Part shown: positions 1-11,002 of the stretch, one piece after another
How positions within the stretch are numbered: the first letter of the stretch is position 1
Layout of the letters: every line of letters begins with the position of its first letter
NCBI RefSeq assembly: GCF_052857255.1
Contig: NC_135498.1
Span: forward strand, 89,756,257 to 89,820,256
Direction: 5' to 3'
Length of the DNA: 64,000 bases
DNA from: Amblyomma americanum
Lineage: Eukaryota > Arthropoda > Arachnida > Ixodida > Ixodidae
Translations under genes and position numbers: made by a program
Notes under the pieces: model-generated
Told to the model about the DNA's origin: nothing
The model's input: the letters and a program-made list of their open reading frames with translations, nothing else
Databases searched by the model: none

Positions 1-84
1 CACCCGTCAAAGACTGGATTCGGCTCAGAAGACGACTTCATAGCTACGGAGGCACCGCAGCACTCAATTCTGGTATGCAAGTAA
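1..84 (+). CDS. possible 3' end of a host coding exon (partial)
   Basis: The first frame is open from base 1 to a TAA at 82-84 and encodes about 27 acidic, mixed-composition residues, unlike the AT-rich sequence that follows. A GT at 73-74 (CTG followed by GTATGC) could instead be a splice donor, so the exon may end at 72. An AATAAA at 478-483 could serve as a poly(A) signal if the stop is real. No family is recognised and the stretch is very short, so this could be chance. Confidence 0.2.
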   Translation, partial: HPSKTGFGSEDDFIATEAPQHSILVCK

Positions 85-1838
85 AAGTTTTGCAGAATAC
101 TGAAACACTTGTTTGCAATAAGTGTTCGCAAGGCACAGCGGCGCCAGAATAAGTGGTACGTTGTATATAAATTAACAAAATAAGCACTGCTCCTGGAACA
201 CATGGGCTTATCTTGAAAAAATACATAACTTTCGACTTACACGAATTCTTCAGTTCCGAGCTGTGACGCTGTAAAAATTTTAATTTCACCTGACATGCAG
301 TGCCAATGCCAGTGCTGGTCCAGGCTCTGGCCTTTTATTCAATTGAAAAAGCTGGAAAAGCTGAGATTTCTTCGAAAACCGAATGTGATTGAGTGAGTGA
401 GATAGTGAAGGCAGTAAATTTTGTACTGTTTCTGTGTAGTAATATTCTGAAGAGGTGCACACCGTTAGGCAATCCAAAATAAACTAAAGTGCTTATTCTT
501 AATAAGCACGAAGAGTTAGATATATTGACATATGCTGCAATCTTCACATCAAGAGGAATCGCTTTGCCTTAAATATAGCATGGCTGCATTCGTTATGCGC
601 TGTATTGAATCGTGCAAAAGATACTTAGGACAGGTATTACCTGACACGACTGTGCAATGTGACATGGTGAAAAAATTATAAGTGTGTAGATTAAAATGTA
701 CGAAATTTTTTGCACCATAGTGCGTGCTTTCTAACCCAGTGGGTTCCAGGCAGACCGATAATAAAAAGAAGCCAGTTTACCTTGCATACTTATCTGTCTG
801 TAATGTCGATTATTTCAACACTGCTGAACTGAAGTGACCGACAAGATACACAGTAAAATGTAATATGAGACGCGTTTTTTTTAGCATTCCTGAAGTGTTT
901 AGAGCTCATCATTTCTTAGAAGATAAACTCTAGTTTTTCGCTTCATCCTGTAAAGAATCATTGTTCACAGCTCAGGCGCTACCAGCTCTGATTGCACGTT
1001 GTGTTGCGCACGCACAATGCTCAACAACGGGGTTGGAGCACATACTAAAGCTTCGGCCAGTTGCTGCAGCTAAAAAATCATACAAAGATTATCAAATCTG
1101 AATTGCACGGCTAATTTAGGACAATCGACATTGATAAGATATTTGACTAAAGCCAAGTTGTGCCCTTAGCGACCGTTTCTTGTACATTTTGCGCCAGCTT
1201 TAATAGTGCTCTGCTGGTTCGCTTTCGTCTGGGCCTCAGTAGAACAGGCGTGTGTCGGACTCCACTTCTCTTGGCAGCAGCCGTTCTCCAATAACACTCG
1301 CTACCCGAGTCAGTTTTCCCCTTTCTCTGCGGCATTATAAGCCTGCCAAAGTTGTTTTGCTCCTGCTTGCCTGTATTTGCTAACGATTGCTTGATATTCT
1401 TTTAAAGTTCGTTCTGCAGGTGGTTCCTGACGACTGCCGCTGCCTACAATGCACCGACCGTATGCACGCAGGCATGTCAAGCGAAATGTAGTGTCGAACC
1501 ACAGCTGCTTCGCGCACGCCTTTTAAAACCAACGCGGTCGAAAATGCCGCACCAAGATTTCGGCGTCAGGAATCATTCAGGAATGTCTCCCAGGTTCATC
1601 TCGAAACAGGCGCGTGAATTGTAGATTGAGCGGTCATGAATGACTGCATTAATGGCGAGAAAAGAAAATTCCGTGACGCGCGTGAAGACAAAGGGAGGAC
1701 ATAGACGGCAGCCATCGCAGCGAAGAAATTAAACCAGAAAACGAAGCCTCGCATGTGATTAAGAGAAACACGGGACCATAAGCTAAGCTTCATCAGATTA
1801 TTGACATTGGCCTTGAAACTGAAAATATTTTCCATATT
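85..1838. other. AT-rich sequence, nothing recognised
   Basis: Short open frames occur on both strands, but none has a domain, repeat relationship or splice context I can support. The longest, on the minus strand at 1147-1335, is a 62-residue basic peptide with no known motif. Confidence 0.5.
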
Positions 1839-2086
1839 GTTAAAACAGCGCTAAGCAACCAGGACGAAGAAAGAAGGGAACACACACAAAGGCGCTGATC
1901 TTACAACTAAATTTTATTTGAAGTAAGCAGGTCAATTTATGCGTACACAAAAACTACGCACATGCGCATGGTCGAACACAGATGTACTCATTTAAAAATG
2001 CAAATAAAAACACACCGCATCAAAGGCTCGTGCAGTTATCGCCGATATGCTATCCCCTGTGCAACAGGCTCATTTCCTTGGAGGTT
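1839..2086. repeat. left inverted terminal repeat of the Penelope-like element
   Basis: Reverse complement of 2774-3022 with only a few mismatches. It contains the ORF stop and the AAATTTTATTTGAAGTAAGC segment seen in inverted form on the right. Confidence 0.85.
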
Positions 2087-2898
2087 AGGAATACTGAAGG
2101 TGTGCTGACGCAACAGCTTGTCTTTCTTATGATATGGAAGGCCTCTGTTATCTCTCTTGGGCGCCGATCATTGTGCACAAACAACACTTCCATGTCGACC
2201 AAATACGGTGCGCATTTACACGTGAAGCAATGCTTGGCTAGGTTAGTCTCTTTTTTTCTCAAGGAATTGGCGTGCTCCATGAGGCGTACATTAATACATC
2301 GGCTGGACTGACCTATGTACGTAGAACCACATGACAAAGGGATCTGGTAGACAATGCCAGTCCTGCACTGGACATATTGATTGACATGGTTGCTGTTACA
2401 CACTTTCCTCTTTCTATGTCCTTCCATTTTTCTTTGTACTGCGGCCCCTACTTTACATAGTTTATTATGGGCTGAAAAAAGAACATGAACTCCGTACTTA
2501 GCCCCCACTTTTTTAAAATGGTGCGACAGGTTGTGAACATATGGCATGACAGTCACTCTCTTCCTTTCTTTTCGACTAGACTGCACATTTGAGGTGCGCT
2601 CAGAGGACTTCATCGCATTTAATACTTCATCAGCACTTGACACAGTAACCGATTCCGGGTATCCTCCTTCCCAGCACTTGCGCACTTGGGCTAGGAGACT
2701 GCTGCTCATTTGATGAAGGCATGATTTGTTTACTGCCATACTTAAACAACTAGTAGCAATTCCAGCTTTTACCAACCTCCAAGGAAATGAGCCTGTTGCA
2801 CAGGGGATAGCATATCGGCGATAACTGCACGAGCCTTTGATGCGGTGTGTTTTTATTTGCATTTTTAAATGAGTACATCTGTGTTTGACCATGCGCAT
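2050..2898 (-). pseudogene. Penelope-like C-terminal region with GIY-YIG endonuclease
   Basis: This is a 282-residue open frame, but only a fragment of a Penelope protein, which normally starts with a reverse transcriptase. Residues about 110-150 match the linker after the RT (KKVGAKYGVHVLFSAHNKL). Residues about 181-210 hold the GIY-YIG core: GIVY, then CGSTYIGQ, then an Arg in CINVRLMEH. A Cys/His-containing tail follows. In the family this domain nicks target DNA to prime reverse transcription. The stop lies inside the left terminal repeat, and the apparent start lies inside the right one, so the start shown is arbitrary. Confidence 0.8.
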
Positions 2899-3022
2899 GT
2901 GCGTAGTTTTTGTGTACGTATAAATTGACCTGCTTACTTCAAATAAAATTTAGTTGTAAGATCAGCGCCTTTGATTGTGTTCTCTTCTTTCTTCGTCCTT
3001 GTTGCTTAGCGCTTTTTTAACA
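2774..3022. repeat. right inverted terminal repeat of the Penelope-like element
   Basis: Partner of 1839-2086, on the 5' side of the minus-strand element. An apparent open frame with a hydrophobic N-terminus that starts at 2975 lies partly in this repeat and is not a gene. Confidence 0.85.
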
Positions 3023-3271
3023 TTATGGAGCATTTCCAACTCGCCCAATATGCCGTTCTTCTACAAAATGTATTCGTACTTGTTATTCGTCGGAAAAAAA
3101 ACGAAGTCGGTTTCAAAGCACCGGAGAATACCTATATTGCTGGAGGCATATGAAAAGAAACAAGGATCTGGAGTACTTATCGTGAACCGTGTCTACAGTC
3201 GTGTGGCTATCAGAGCCTCTCAGCTTTTAAGACAGTTAAACCGCCCGAAATTGCAGAAAGCAGTAGTAGTT

Positions 3272-3440
3272 GTAGTAGTGGTTTTATTAAAAATAATAGC
3301 AAAAAGGAAGGAAAAGATTTTTGCTAGCCCCGGCATCTGCCATCGATACTGAAGCACCTGAGCTGGGGCAGCGGAAATAAAGGATAGCAGGCAGAATGGA
3401 GAAATGAAATGAAAGAGGTGAGGGGACAGATGCAGAAAGA
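3272..3440 (-). mobile_element. LINE 3' UTR fragment with (CTA)n-type tail
   Basis: On the minus strand this reads as a 3' end: a CTTTATTTCCGCTGCC segment, then GATGGCAGATGCCGGGG, then AATAAAACC and a short (CTA/CAA)n tail at 3259-3280. The same sequence recurs at 33780-33854 plus 35592-35640, where another element interrupts it. This marks it as a dispersed repeat. No coding part remains. Confidence 0.6.
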
Positions 3441-3797
3441 GTTTGCCTTTCTTTTTCAGCCATCACGACGTCCGCACATTTAACGCGACTAGGAAGGTTT
3501 TGTTACCAATGGGCCGCAGCCTTCTGACTAAAAGCCGACGCTGTCATCTGGGCAGGCAGGTGGCGGCTGTGAAAGATAAAGTGTGAGGTGGATCCGTTGT
3601 GCAGAGTAGGCAGCAGAACCTAAGCAGGTTGTGCTGCACATTTCACAGGTGCCTAACGGACCGTGTGCTTATGATGCATTGCATGCCTGCTATGCCGGCA
3701 GCTTTAGAAGAATGTCGTAAAACAGGAATTTATAAAAGAAAAGAACAAAGTGTCACTTCTGTCAGTTAAAATCACAATGAACGCAGAGTTGCACTAG
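3441..3797. other. intergenic, nothing recognised
   Basis: No open frame or repeat relationship seen. Confidence 0.5.
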
Positions 3798-4690
3798 GTG
3801 ATTCCTCGCAAAATCTATAAGTGCGCCCTCGACCTCCCCATAACGATGTTAAATCAACGGTTCATTGATCTCGGGATGAAAAACACCTTTGCGGAGCTAC
3901 GCGAAGCGTACTTAAACAACCAATACTCGCCGTTGAACAAATCCTCAGCCGGAAAAAGCCTCCCAAACCGCCTACACATTGCCTACAAAGCGCATGCGGA
4001 GGAACGGACCACTGTTGCAGAGGACTGGCGCCACCCGCTACAGGTCCGACCTCTGCCACAGAACACGATGAAGGAGACTCAGGAGCGCCGCCGAACGGCG
4101 CGTGCGACGGCCCTAAGCGACGCAGCGGCTCTCGCTACATAGCCTTCTACACGAATGCTGCTGGCCCACACCACAGGGGATGATATACGGCCGCAGTAAT
4201 CCATCAGAACACTTACGTTCAGGGACTCACTTTCCGTGCCCCAAACATTTCACACTCGCCCCAAAATTTTACATAGATGCGAGTACCAGGATCGCCCGGA
4301 CACACGTGTTGTTACTTGGACCCCAGCACAATCGAGACTAAAGAGAAACGAGGCTGAAGAATCCTCAGCCCGCGCGCTCAACCACCGGGTATCGCTTCGA
4401 CACTCGCCGCCTGAGGTGTCAGAAGCTAACCCGGTTATCACTTACGAATAAACTATTAAATTATATCGAACACAGCATAGCCGCTTTCATCCCCCTGCGA
4501 AAGGGCTAGCCAAAAGCGAGGAGCGTTGGCTGATTCTCTTCTTCCCTGGTCGCTCGGGCCCGAGCTACCGCGAAAGCCACAACGGTCCTGGACTAGGGTC
4601 CCCTCCTATTATTTGTAAGGGGCCGGCCCTTAAGGTCAGTTGCCACTCTCTCTTGTAGATTCTTATTAATAAATATTTTTCACAACCACC
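3798..4690 (+). mobile_element. LINE 3' end (I/Jockey-type ORF2 C-terminus) with (ACC)n tail
   Basis: The frame 3798-4142 matches the region between reverse transcriptase and RNase H in tick I-type LINEs (RKIYKCALDLP, then LGMKNTFAELREAYLNN, then PLQVRPLPQN). Degenerate RNase H pieces follow in shifted frames: an AFYTNAAGPHH stretch near 4145 where the family has a YVDAA-type motif, and TWTPAQSRLKRNEAEESSAR near 4318, corresponding to the usual TPAHSGLKGNEAAD. Frameshifts, stops and deletions break the frame. The copy ends with AATAAATATT and an (ACC)n tail at about 4670-4692, typical of target-primed insertion. The copy is 5'-truncated. Confidence 0.75.
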
Positions 4691-4692
4691 AC

Positions 4693-6504
4693 CGACCCAA
4701 AGCTAGATATTGCGGAAACTAAATGCAATAGAGATGCACCTACCATCCGAATCAGGCAACCTTTCCCTTGCAGCATTTGTCACCTCACAGTCTAACACTG
4801 TATAAGAAGCTTTGGAACCATTCTGTCACCAGATCGACGTTCATAAGCCCTAATGGGGATAGTTGGTATGTATTCGCGGTCACAACGTGCCAGAGAAACC
4901 AAGGAACCGCGAAGAGCTTGCGTCATCTTGGTCACTCCTTGGTCTTCGCCTTTGTAGCGCTTCTTGATTTGCACCTTGGCGGATGTGGACCAGATATTTT
5001 CTGCCTTGATTGCAGGTATTAAGTAGAAAAGCATGTAGCCGTATTGCTGTAGGAACCACAATAATAATGAAAGTGTCACAAGAACTTCAAGTAATATTAT
5101 CATAACTTATCGTCCACGTTGTACATGGCGGTCGGGCACGTTACCGAAGATAACATGACACATGCCACAGTGTTCTGCAGATTGAGTTTGCAGTTGAGTG
5201 TATCCTATTGGTGCATGTACGAAGAAAACGGAGGGTATTCAAGAGGAGAATCGCGTGATCCAAAAAGAAAAGGGCTAAGCCTGATTGGACACAACGTAGT
5301 GAATTATTTTTTATTCGAGCGCAGCAGCCTCAATAATATCGCTTGCGTTTTTGCAGAACCGGCAGGCGCAGATTTATAGAAATGGTGCGTGATGTTTGTT
5401 TTAAAAAGGCGCTTGAATACATTCTGCCAATCACACGGGTGGCTGACGTCATGCGCTATGCAGAACACCATCTTGCCTCTACATGTGCTGTTTTCATGCC
5501 GCCTCACCGCATGTGTGGAGCGCAGGTGCGCAACAACGTAGGGACAGGAAATTCTTGGAGTAAAGCCTAGCATATGCTATTCACTACACCACGTACGGCT
5601 GGTTCACGAACAATGCCACCTAACACCGGTGCTTTATACACGTCATCTGCTGAGATCCTCTTTTTGCATTTAATTTTTGGGTTTTTATTTACCATAATGT
5701 GCCATGAGTGTATGTAAAAGTTGTGGTGATGCAAGCCTAAAAGAATACGTAAAAGCCTAAAAGCCCACCAGAAACGCAGCTCAGCAATTGTTTAGTGTCC
5801 CATTTTCAAAGTGGAGTTTCCTCACGTGTGCACCAGCAGTGGAGTGCTAACGACCTAACGGGTGGAGGGTCAACGTCGGTAAAGATGAAACACTGCGTTT
5901 CAGCACGATATCTAATTAAGCCTTACTGCAGTAAATAGCGAAGTAATTACTGGAGGAAGTTTTTTTTTGTAGCAGCTTTGAGAACAGCTTTGCTTGGATA
6001 ATAAATCGAGCGGTGCAATTTCTCCTTGGGTTCGTCAGCAGTGCGATGCCATCTGAAAATTTGAGATTTCTATCATGTCCTCCATTAGCTGCTTTCGAGA
6101 CATTTCTCTTATTGACGCAGAGTGCCAGGGCGGAATCATACCTGTTGGCTATCAAGCACTGCTGTAGTAAGGACCAATTTGAACAGCCTAGCCAGTAACG
6201 AAACGAAGTCTTGCCAATAATCTTTACAAAAGCCGGTTCAGTCATGAAGACGAACGTCTACTGCACAGCCGCATTAATTCAGCCCCTACCAACCCCCCCA
6301 CTTCCCCCAATCCTATATACGCGCAATCCTCGAAACATGCCTACCAGAAATCCACCCCAAAGTTCCTGGGCGGCTATCTTATCTAAGCCAACAAGAAATT
6401 TATGCTGGATGTGGTCATGTGCTTTTATTAATCAATTTTTCTCACTTGACTTCCCCCATTCTGTAATATATACCCTTACCTTAGGTATATATTACACAAC
6501 GCAA
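4693..6504. other. AT-rich sequence, nothing recognised
   Basis: Several 60-110 residue open frames exist, overlapping on both strands around 4770-5100 and 5300-5570, but none shows a domain or exon context. Confidence 0.5.
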
Positions 6505-6750
6505 ACAGCGGCGGCCGGGTTTCGATGGAGGCGAAACACAAAGGCGCCCGTGTGCTGTGCGATGTGAGTACACGTTAAAAATGGCTAGTGGTCTAAATCA
6601 ATCCGGCGCCCTCCACTACGGCACCTCTATCCTCCCTTCTTCTTGCACTCCCTCCTTTATCCCTTTCCTTCTTGCGCGGTTCTGATGTCCGCCGAGATGT
6701 GAGACAGATACTGCGCCATTTCCTTTCCCCAAAATCAATTTTCATTTAAT
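6505..6750 (+). mobile_element. tRNA-derived SINE (Ruka-like), head missing
   Basis: The body matches other copies in the window: GTTTCGATGGAGGCGAAAC, then GGCGCCCGTGTGCTGTGCGA, a degenerate ACGTTAAA..GTGGTC block, CCTCCACTACGGCACCTC, and the ACTGCGCCATTTCCTTTCC tail. Only the last bases of the tRNA-like head (GCGGCGGCCGGG) remain, so the Pol III A and B boxes are lost. Confidence 0.8.
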
Positions 6751-7349
6751 TTTTTTGAAGGCGAGGAGCTGCCTGAACCACTTAACGACGACGTTGTGCG
6801 GTTCGCCTTCACGGCGGGCCCAAGGAATCTGCGTCTTGCGATAGGAGGAGATATTTACGTGTAAATTGTTGAAGGAGTGTGCGTTTGCACACGGCGACAG
6901 TTTAAATGTTTTAATCTAGGAGAGGCGTAGAGCATGTTCATAAGCGGCAAGGTGAAACAGCTCAAGTCTTTAAAGGAAGGAAAGCGCGGCGACGGTAGAG
7001 GCCAGCCAAGCACTGTCCAAGCAGTACCAATCATGACACGTTTTGAAGGACGAAGGAACTGTTGAAAATGCTCACTGCACTTGCATGGCCGGGTAAGTAA
7101 GCGATTCAGAATGCGAAGCGCAAAGCCATAGTCCCTACCTGTTATTTTGTGTGTGTGCGCACGCGCGTGTAATCCGATCGTAGTTTCGAAAATTCTGCAT
7201 AAATCACATCAGAAATCAGAAAAACGCGACTGCTTGAACAGCGACGCTTGTGTAATAAAACATTTTGAATCTGTTTGTGAATTGTGCGGTTTTAAAGTCC
7301 CGAATTTACTCAGGCAATGCGGGATGTCGTTGTAAAGGGCTACGATTAA
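6751..7349. other. intergenic, nothing recognised
   Basis: Contains a short GT-rich run near 7147-7167 and no supported gene. Confidence 0.5.
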
Positions 7350-7480
7350 TTTATATTACCTAAGGTTCTTCGACGAGCACTCGGGAGGTTTTGTAGTTCG
7401 CCTCCAAGACATAGCCGTCGTGGCCGGGATCGAACTCCGGACCTTGGTATCATCCAGCGAACGGTAAAGCAACTAAGTCA
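7350..7480 (-). mobile_element. degenerate tRNA-derived SINE fragment
   Basis: On the minus strand a B-box-like GGAGTTCGATCCCGGCC is followed by GTCTTGGAGGCGAAC, matching the junction between tRNA head and body of the window's SINEs. The rest is strongly diverged, so this is an old copy. Confidence 0.45.
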
Positions 7481-9642
7481 GCGCTGCGAGGTGAGAGCAG
7501 CTCGGGGATTTTTTTTTAATAGGCCGCATCTTTTACTCCACATTTCTGCGTAAAAACAGTGCATTAATTCTAAGTGAAGCGTGTTGTGCATAGAAAATTT
7601 GTGGTCCTATGCTGTAATATTCTCTTGTTCAAATCTCTTCCACATTTTTGATTGCCACATTTATCAGCATTCTTTGTACACTATTTAATGTTTAAAGCCT
7701 GTTTCAATGCAAATTTCAGCCTTGTAGAATGCTGTACGCACTTGGCTGCACTGTTGTTTAGTGTCGAGACATAGGTTCAGTATGGCCTAACAACCCACCT
7801 CCAGTCGACGTTGCATGCAAATGGATTGAGGCATCGAAAGGAGGCAAAGTAAGTTTCTGCCTTTATTCTGCAACTGCTTGTGTTCTGCTTTTTTTCTGGC
7901 AAAGTAGTAACTAAGCACTCAACTTTTCGTAGGCAGCACCAGACTCCAAAATCGAATTTTTCAAGCAGAAAATAGGCCGTGCACCATCTCAAGTCAGCAA
8001 AACGCACGACCACACAGTACCTACTTTCAAAGATGAGAAAGTGTCCAGCTTTCTGCACCAAGTGTGTGTAAAGAACACAGACTGATTTTCGGCGCCTAGG
8101 AGAAAAAGTTGTATTCTAATCTTGTAACACTTAAAATGGCTCCAGTGTTTACCCTGCTGCAAAGAATAAGATGCGACCGCGTCACAAGTAGGGTACTAAT
8201 GCATATACTGTTTTGCATGAAATTGCATCAAACACTTTGCTCCTGACTTCATGACAGACAGTGAGGAGACTGACTATTCTCCTGAGACAACTGCACAGGA
8301 TTCTGTACCATCAGCCAAGGGGGTAGCAGCTATCCGTAAAACGGCCTGTTGGGGAACTCTACCAGGATACTGACTTGAACACGGTCATAAAAGTGCAGCT
8401 GACAGCTGATTGCTGCACTCAATTTGAGGGGTCAACTCTTAGCCAGGCAAAGTCGCTGAGATGGATAAAACAACGCTGAAGCAGAATTACGGCCTCTGTA
8501 TTGCACCGCATGGCAGCATGCAGAACTGTTGCAGCGAGTCGTGTTGCGGAGATTATGGGGTATATAAAAACCGCTCAAGTTTCCAACTTGCAGTGAGGCT
8601 CTGAAACAGAGCAAAATGCTAAGCAAGCATTCTTCGAGCTCGGGTCGCCAAATGACATGAACTGTAGTCTTAGAGATGGGCTGTTTATTGCATGAAGCAT
8701 GCCTTTGATTAGTGCGTCTCCACATGCTATAGTGCCTTGTGCATGCTGTGCACATTCAGTGCTGGAAGTAAAATATCCTGCAACAATGAAAGGTGCTTCA
8801 CTCACAAATGGTTGCACTAAACTTGCATATCTAACTGAATGCTTGCTTCTCGGACATAATCATGCATAATATATGCCGGTGCAGGCCCAAATGTTTGTGG
8901 TGTTCACAGGATGTTCACCGGCAAGAGAAATAATAGCCTTTGACGAGATCTTTTGGGCGCAGGCTAAAGGTAAGGGAAAATCTTTTTATTTTTCAGCCAC
9001 ATATTCGCCGAGCTGCAATCGATGGACGTCTTCAACAAATTGAATGTGCAAAGAAAACGTGTTACTGACAAGGCACCAAATAGGAAAAGTTGTTTAACGA
9101 TGACTTTTTCAAGAAATATTTCACTTAATGTGTGCAAAACCTGGGCGCACACCCAGGCAATGGCCTTGCAACGCTTGTCGAGGAATTGGTCACCATGATT
9201 AAAGAACGGAGAATTTTCTTATTGCACTCTCCCTTCACCTCATGCAACATACTTCTCTGACCTGAAGGATTAAGCAGGTTTTCTGTTCTTTGACACCAGT
9301 GATGTGCCGAAGTCTGAACGCACTGGCGTGCTGCCATGCTCCTGTGTGCTATGAAACCAGGTGGCACTGAACTATGTCATTAATAGTCTTGAAAGTTATG
9401 CCTGTTTCAAAGTGAACTTTTTATGGCAGCTTTTCATGCTACAACTCCTCGGCTTAGCAGAGAGATGCAAGAGATTTAACCTTTATGTATATTGCGCAGA
9501 TACACTGCGAGTACAGTGTAGCAGATAATTTGTGCAATAAAAACCACTTGCAATAACTTCGTGCGCATGAATACACATCATTACATGTTGTTCATCAGTG
9601 CGTTGTTTCTGTCCATCTTTTTGCACAGCAGCATCATAGCAC
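7481..9642. other. unassigned sequence downstream of the transposase remnant
   Basis: Minus-strand open frames of 80-107 residues at 7777-8061, 8432-8817 and 9125-9367 have Cys/His residues but no motif I recognise. They might belong to the same DNA transposon as the gene at 9643-11002, whose relatives can carry a second protein. I cannot show this. Confidence 0.35.
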
Positions 9643-11002
9643 CTAGATATAAGCCGCCTGCACCATTACGATTGTTGATGATAGGAGTTTGCAGAATAAA
9701 TAATGCAATGCATACTGCCTCAACTTTGTCAATGGTTGCAAAGTTTATGTCGCCGCTCCTCAGAAAGTTCAGTGGGAAAACAGTTTGGAAAATTAGGAAA
9801 ACTGTCAGTTTTTCAATTGCCCTTTCGACATGGATGCGTACTCTAGACAGTTAACCTTGACGTTGTAACTTCAGCCCCTGGTAGTTGGGGACGATTCTTG
9901 GGCAGGGATGGAATCAGCAGTGTCGTGCCTCGTGCAGCAAATATGTAATTGCATCGAAATCCTTGGTCAACCAGGAAAACGTCCCCTTCCGCAACCTTGT
10001 CTAGAAGGCCACTAAACAAATTAACTTCCTTGCCAGATATCCTTTCTCCCCATGCTTTCGACCCAAACGTTATGGCTTTTGCAGGCTATGTCACGACAAG
10101 TAGCTTTCCCGTATTGTGGTGCTTGTAACTGGAATATGTCTGGCTACTTCCAGTCATTACCAGCGACATTTGTATAAATATCTCCGTGCAGTCAATGATT
10201 CCCGCGAGATCATCAAAGAGAGTGTAATGAAATGCTGCTGGCCCATCGGCTTCAAGCTCCCGCCGAGATGGCCAGACAATGAACCGCTTCAGGTTGGCGG
10301 CGAGATCGAACATCCAGTCACGTATGAAAAATATCACTCCCAGTCTGTTTGAAATACCAAATCGGCAAGCCACGTCTTAAGTGAGCAGGCCCAAACGCAA
10401 CCTCATGAGGACAAGGATTAATTGTGTTTCTGGATCATGGCATGTTGCAGACGGCTGCTACGTCGACAGCACTGACTGCAAGAATGCAGAGAACATAGCT
10501 GCAGCCACGAACCCTGTGTAAAACTTCACAGTTTTCATTGTCTGCGTTACCTCATCTTTGGTTATCTCAGCATTATTAGCCGGTTTATTCTCAAGCTCAA
10601 CAACTTTTTAATTTGCTGCTGAAAGATCTTGCTCTAGGCAAGCCAAACGCTGCCTTAGTGCTTCATTTTTTTCAAGTCTGACACAACTTGCATGCTGGGA
10701 GGGGTTTGTGTCTTCATATTACACTTTTCTTCAATGCAGACATCTGAAGTTACAGATGGGGCAGTATGGCAGACATCTGTTCCTGTATCACTTGTATCTA
10801 TTTGAGAAGTGCATAACACTTGTCCGGAATCAGATCCATTAGGCCCGGTAGCACATGTAGCGTGTATGCATGCTTAGTTCAGTGCTTCTTTTCGTTCACA
10901 CACGTTGAAATCTGGCAATTTTTTGGACAATGTTCCCTGAAGCACGATAAGGGAAGACAGATGGTACGTAGTCTGGATGTGTAGGTTCATTTAATATTCG
11001 TC
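9643..11002 (-). pseudogene. THAP / DDE_Tnp_4 transposase (PIF-Harbinger or ISL2EU-like), broken
   Basis: Read from 11002 down, the pieces follow the order of a THAP-type transposase. A likely THAP C-terminal end (NEPTHPDYVPSVFPYR) comes directly after a splice-acceptor-like TTTTATAG. Then come a Cys-containing linker, a coiled coil (QRLACLEQDLS), KFYTGFVAAAMFSAFLQ, and a helix-turn-helix (RLGLLT..VACRFGISN). The DDE core has all three acidic positions: GIIDCTEIFIQ near 10185, GDVFLVDQGF near 9970 and HVERAIEKL near 9825. The stop is at 9643-9645. In-frame stops and at least two frameshifts mean it is dead. The THAP zinc-binding N-terminus should lie in an upstream exon that I could not find. 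The enzyme would act in the nucleus, cutting transposon ends. Confidence 0.75.

Larger units (their letters stand above)
1839..3022 (-). mobile_element. Penelope-like element, 5'-truncated, with inverted terminal repeats
   Basis: The element reads on the minus strand and is bounded by two long inverted repeats of about 245 bp, 1839-2086 and 2774-3022, which match almost base for base in opposite orientation. Penelope-like elements are known to carry such terminal repeats, direct or inverted. The interior encodes the C-terminal part of the protein, ending in a GIY-YIG endonuclease domain. Most of the reverse transcriptase is missing, so the copy is truncated and cannot move alone. The outermost bases, including the GCGCTAAGCAAC motif, are shared by both ends. 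Confidence 0.85.

Noticed and set aside
2975..3352. Frame with a signal-peptide-like N-terminus
   Set aside because: Its start lies in the terminal repeat of the Penelope element and there is no splice or cysteine pattern downstream.
9561..9854. 97-residue plus-strand frame with a hydrophobic start
   Set aside because: It lies antisense to the C-terminal part of the DDE transposase and its 3' flank, which explain the sequence better.
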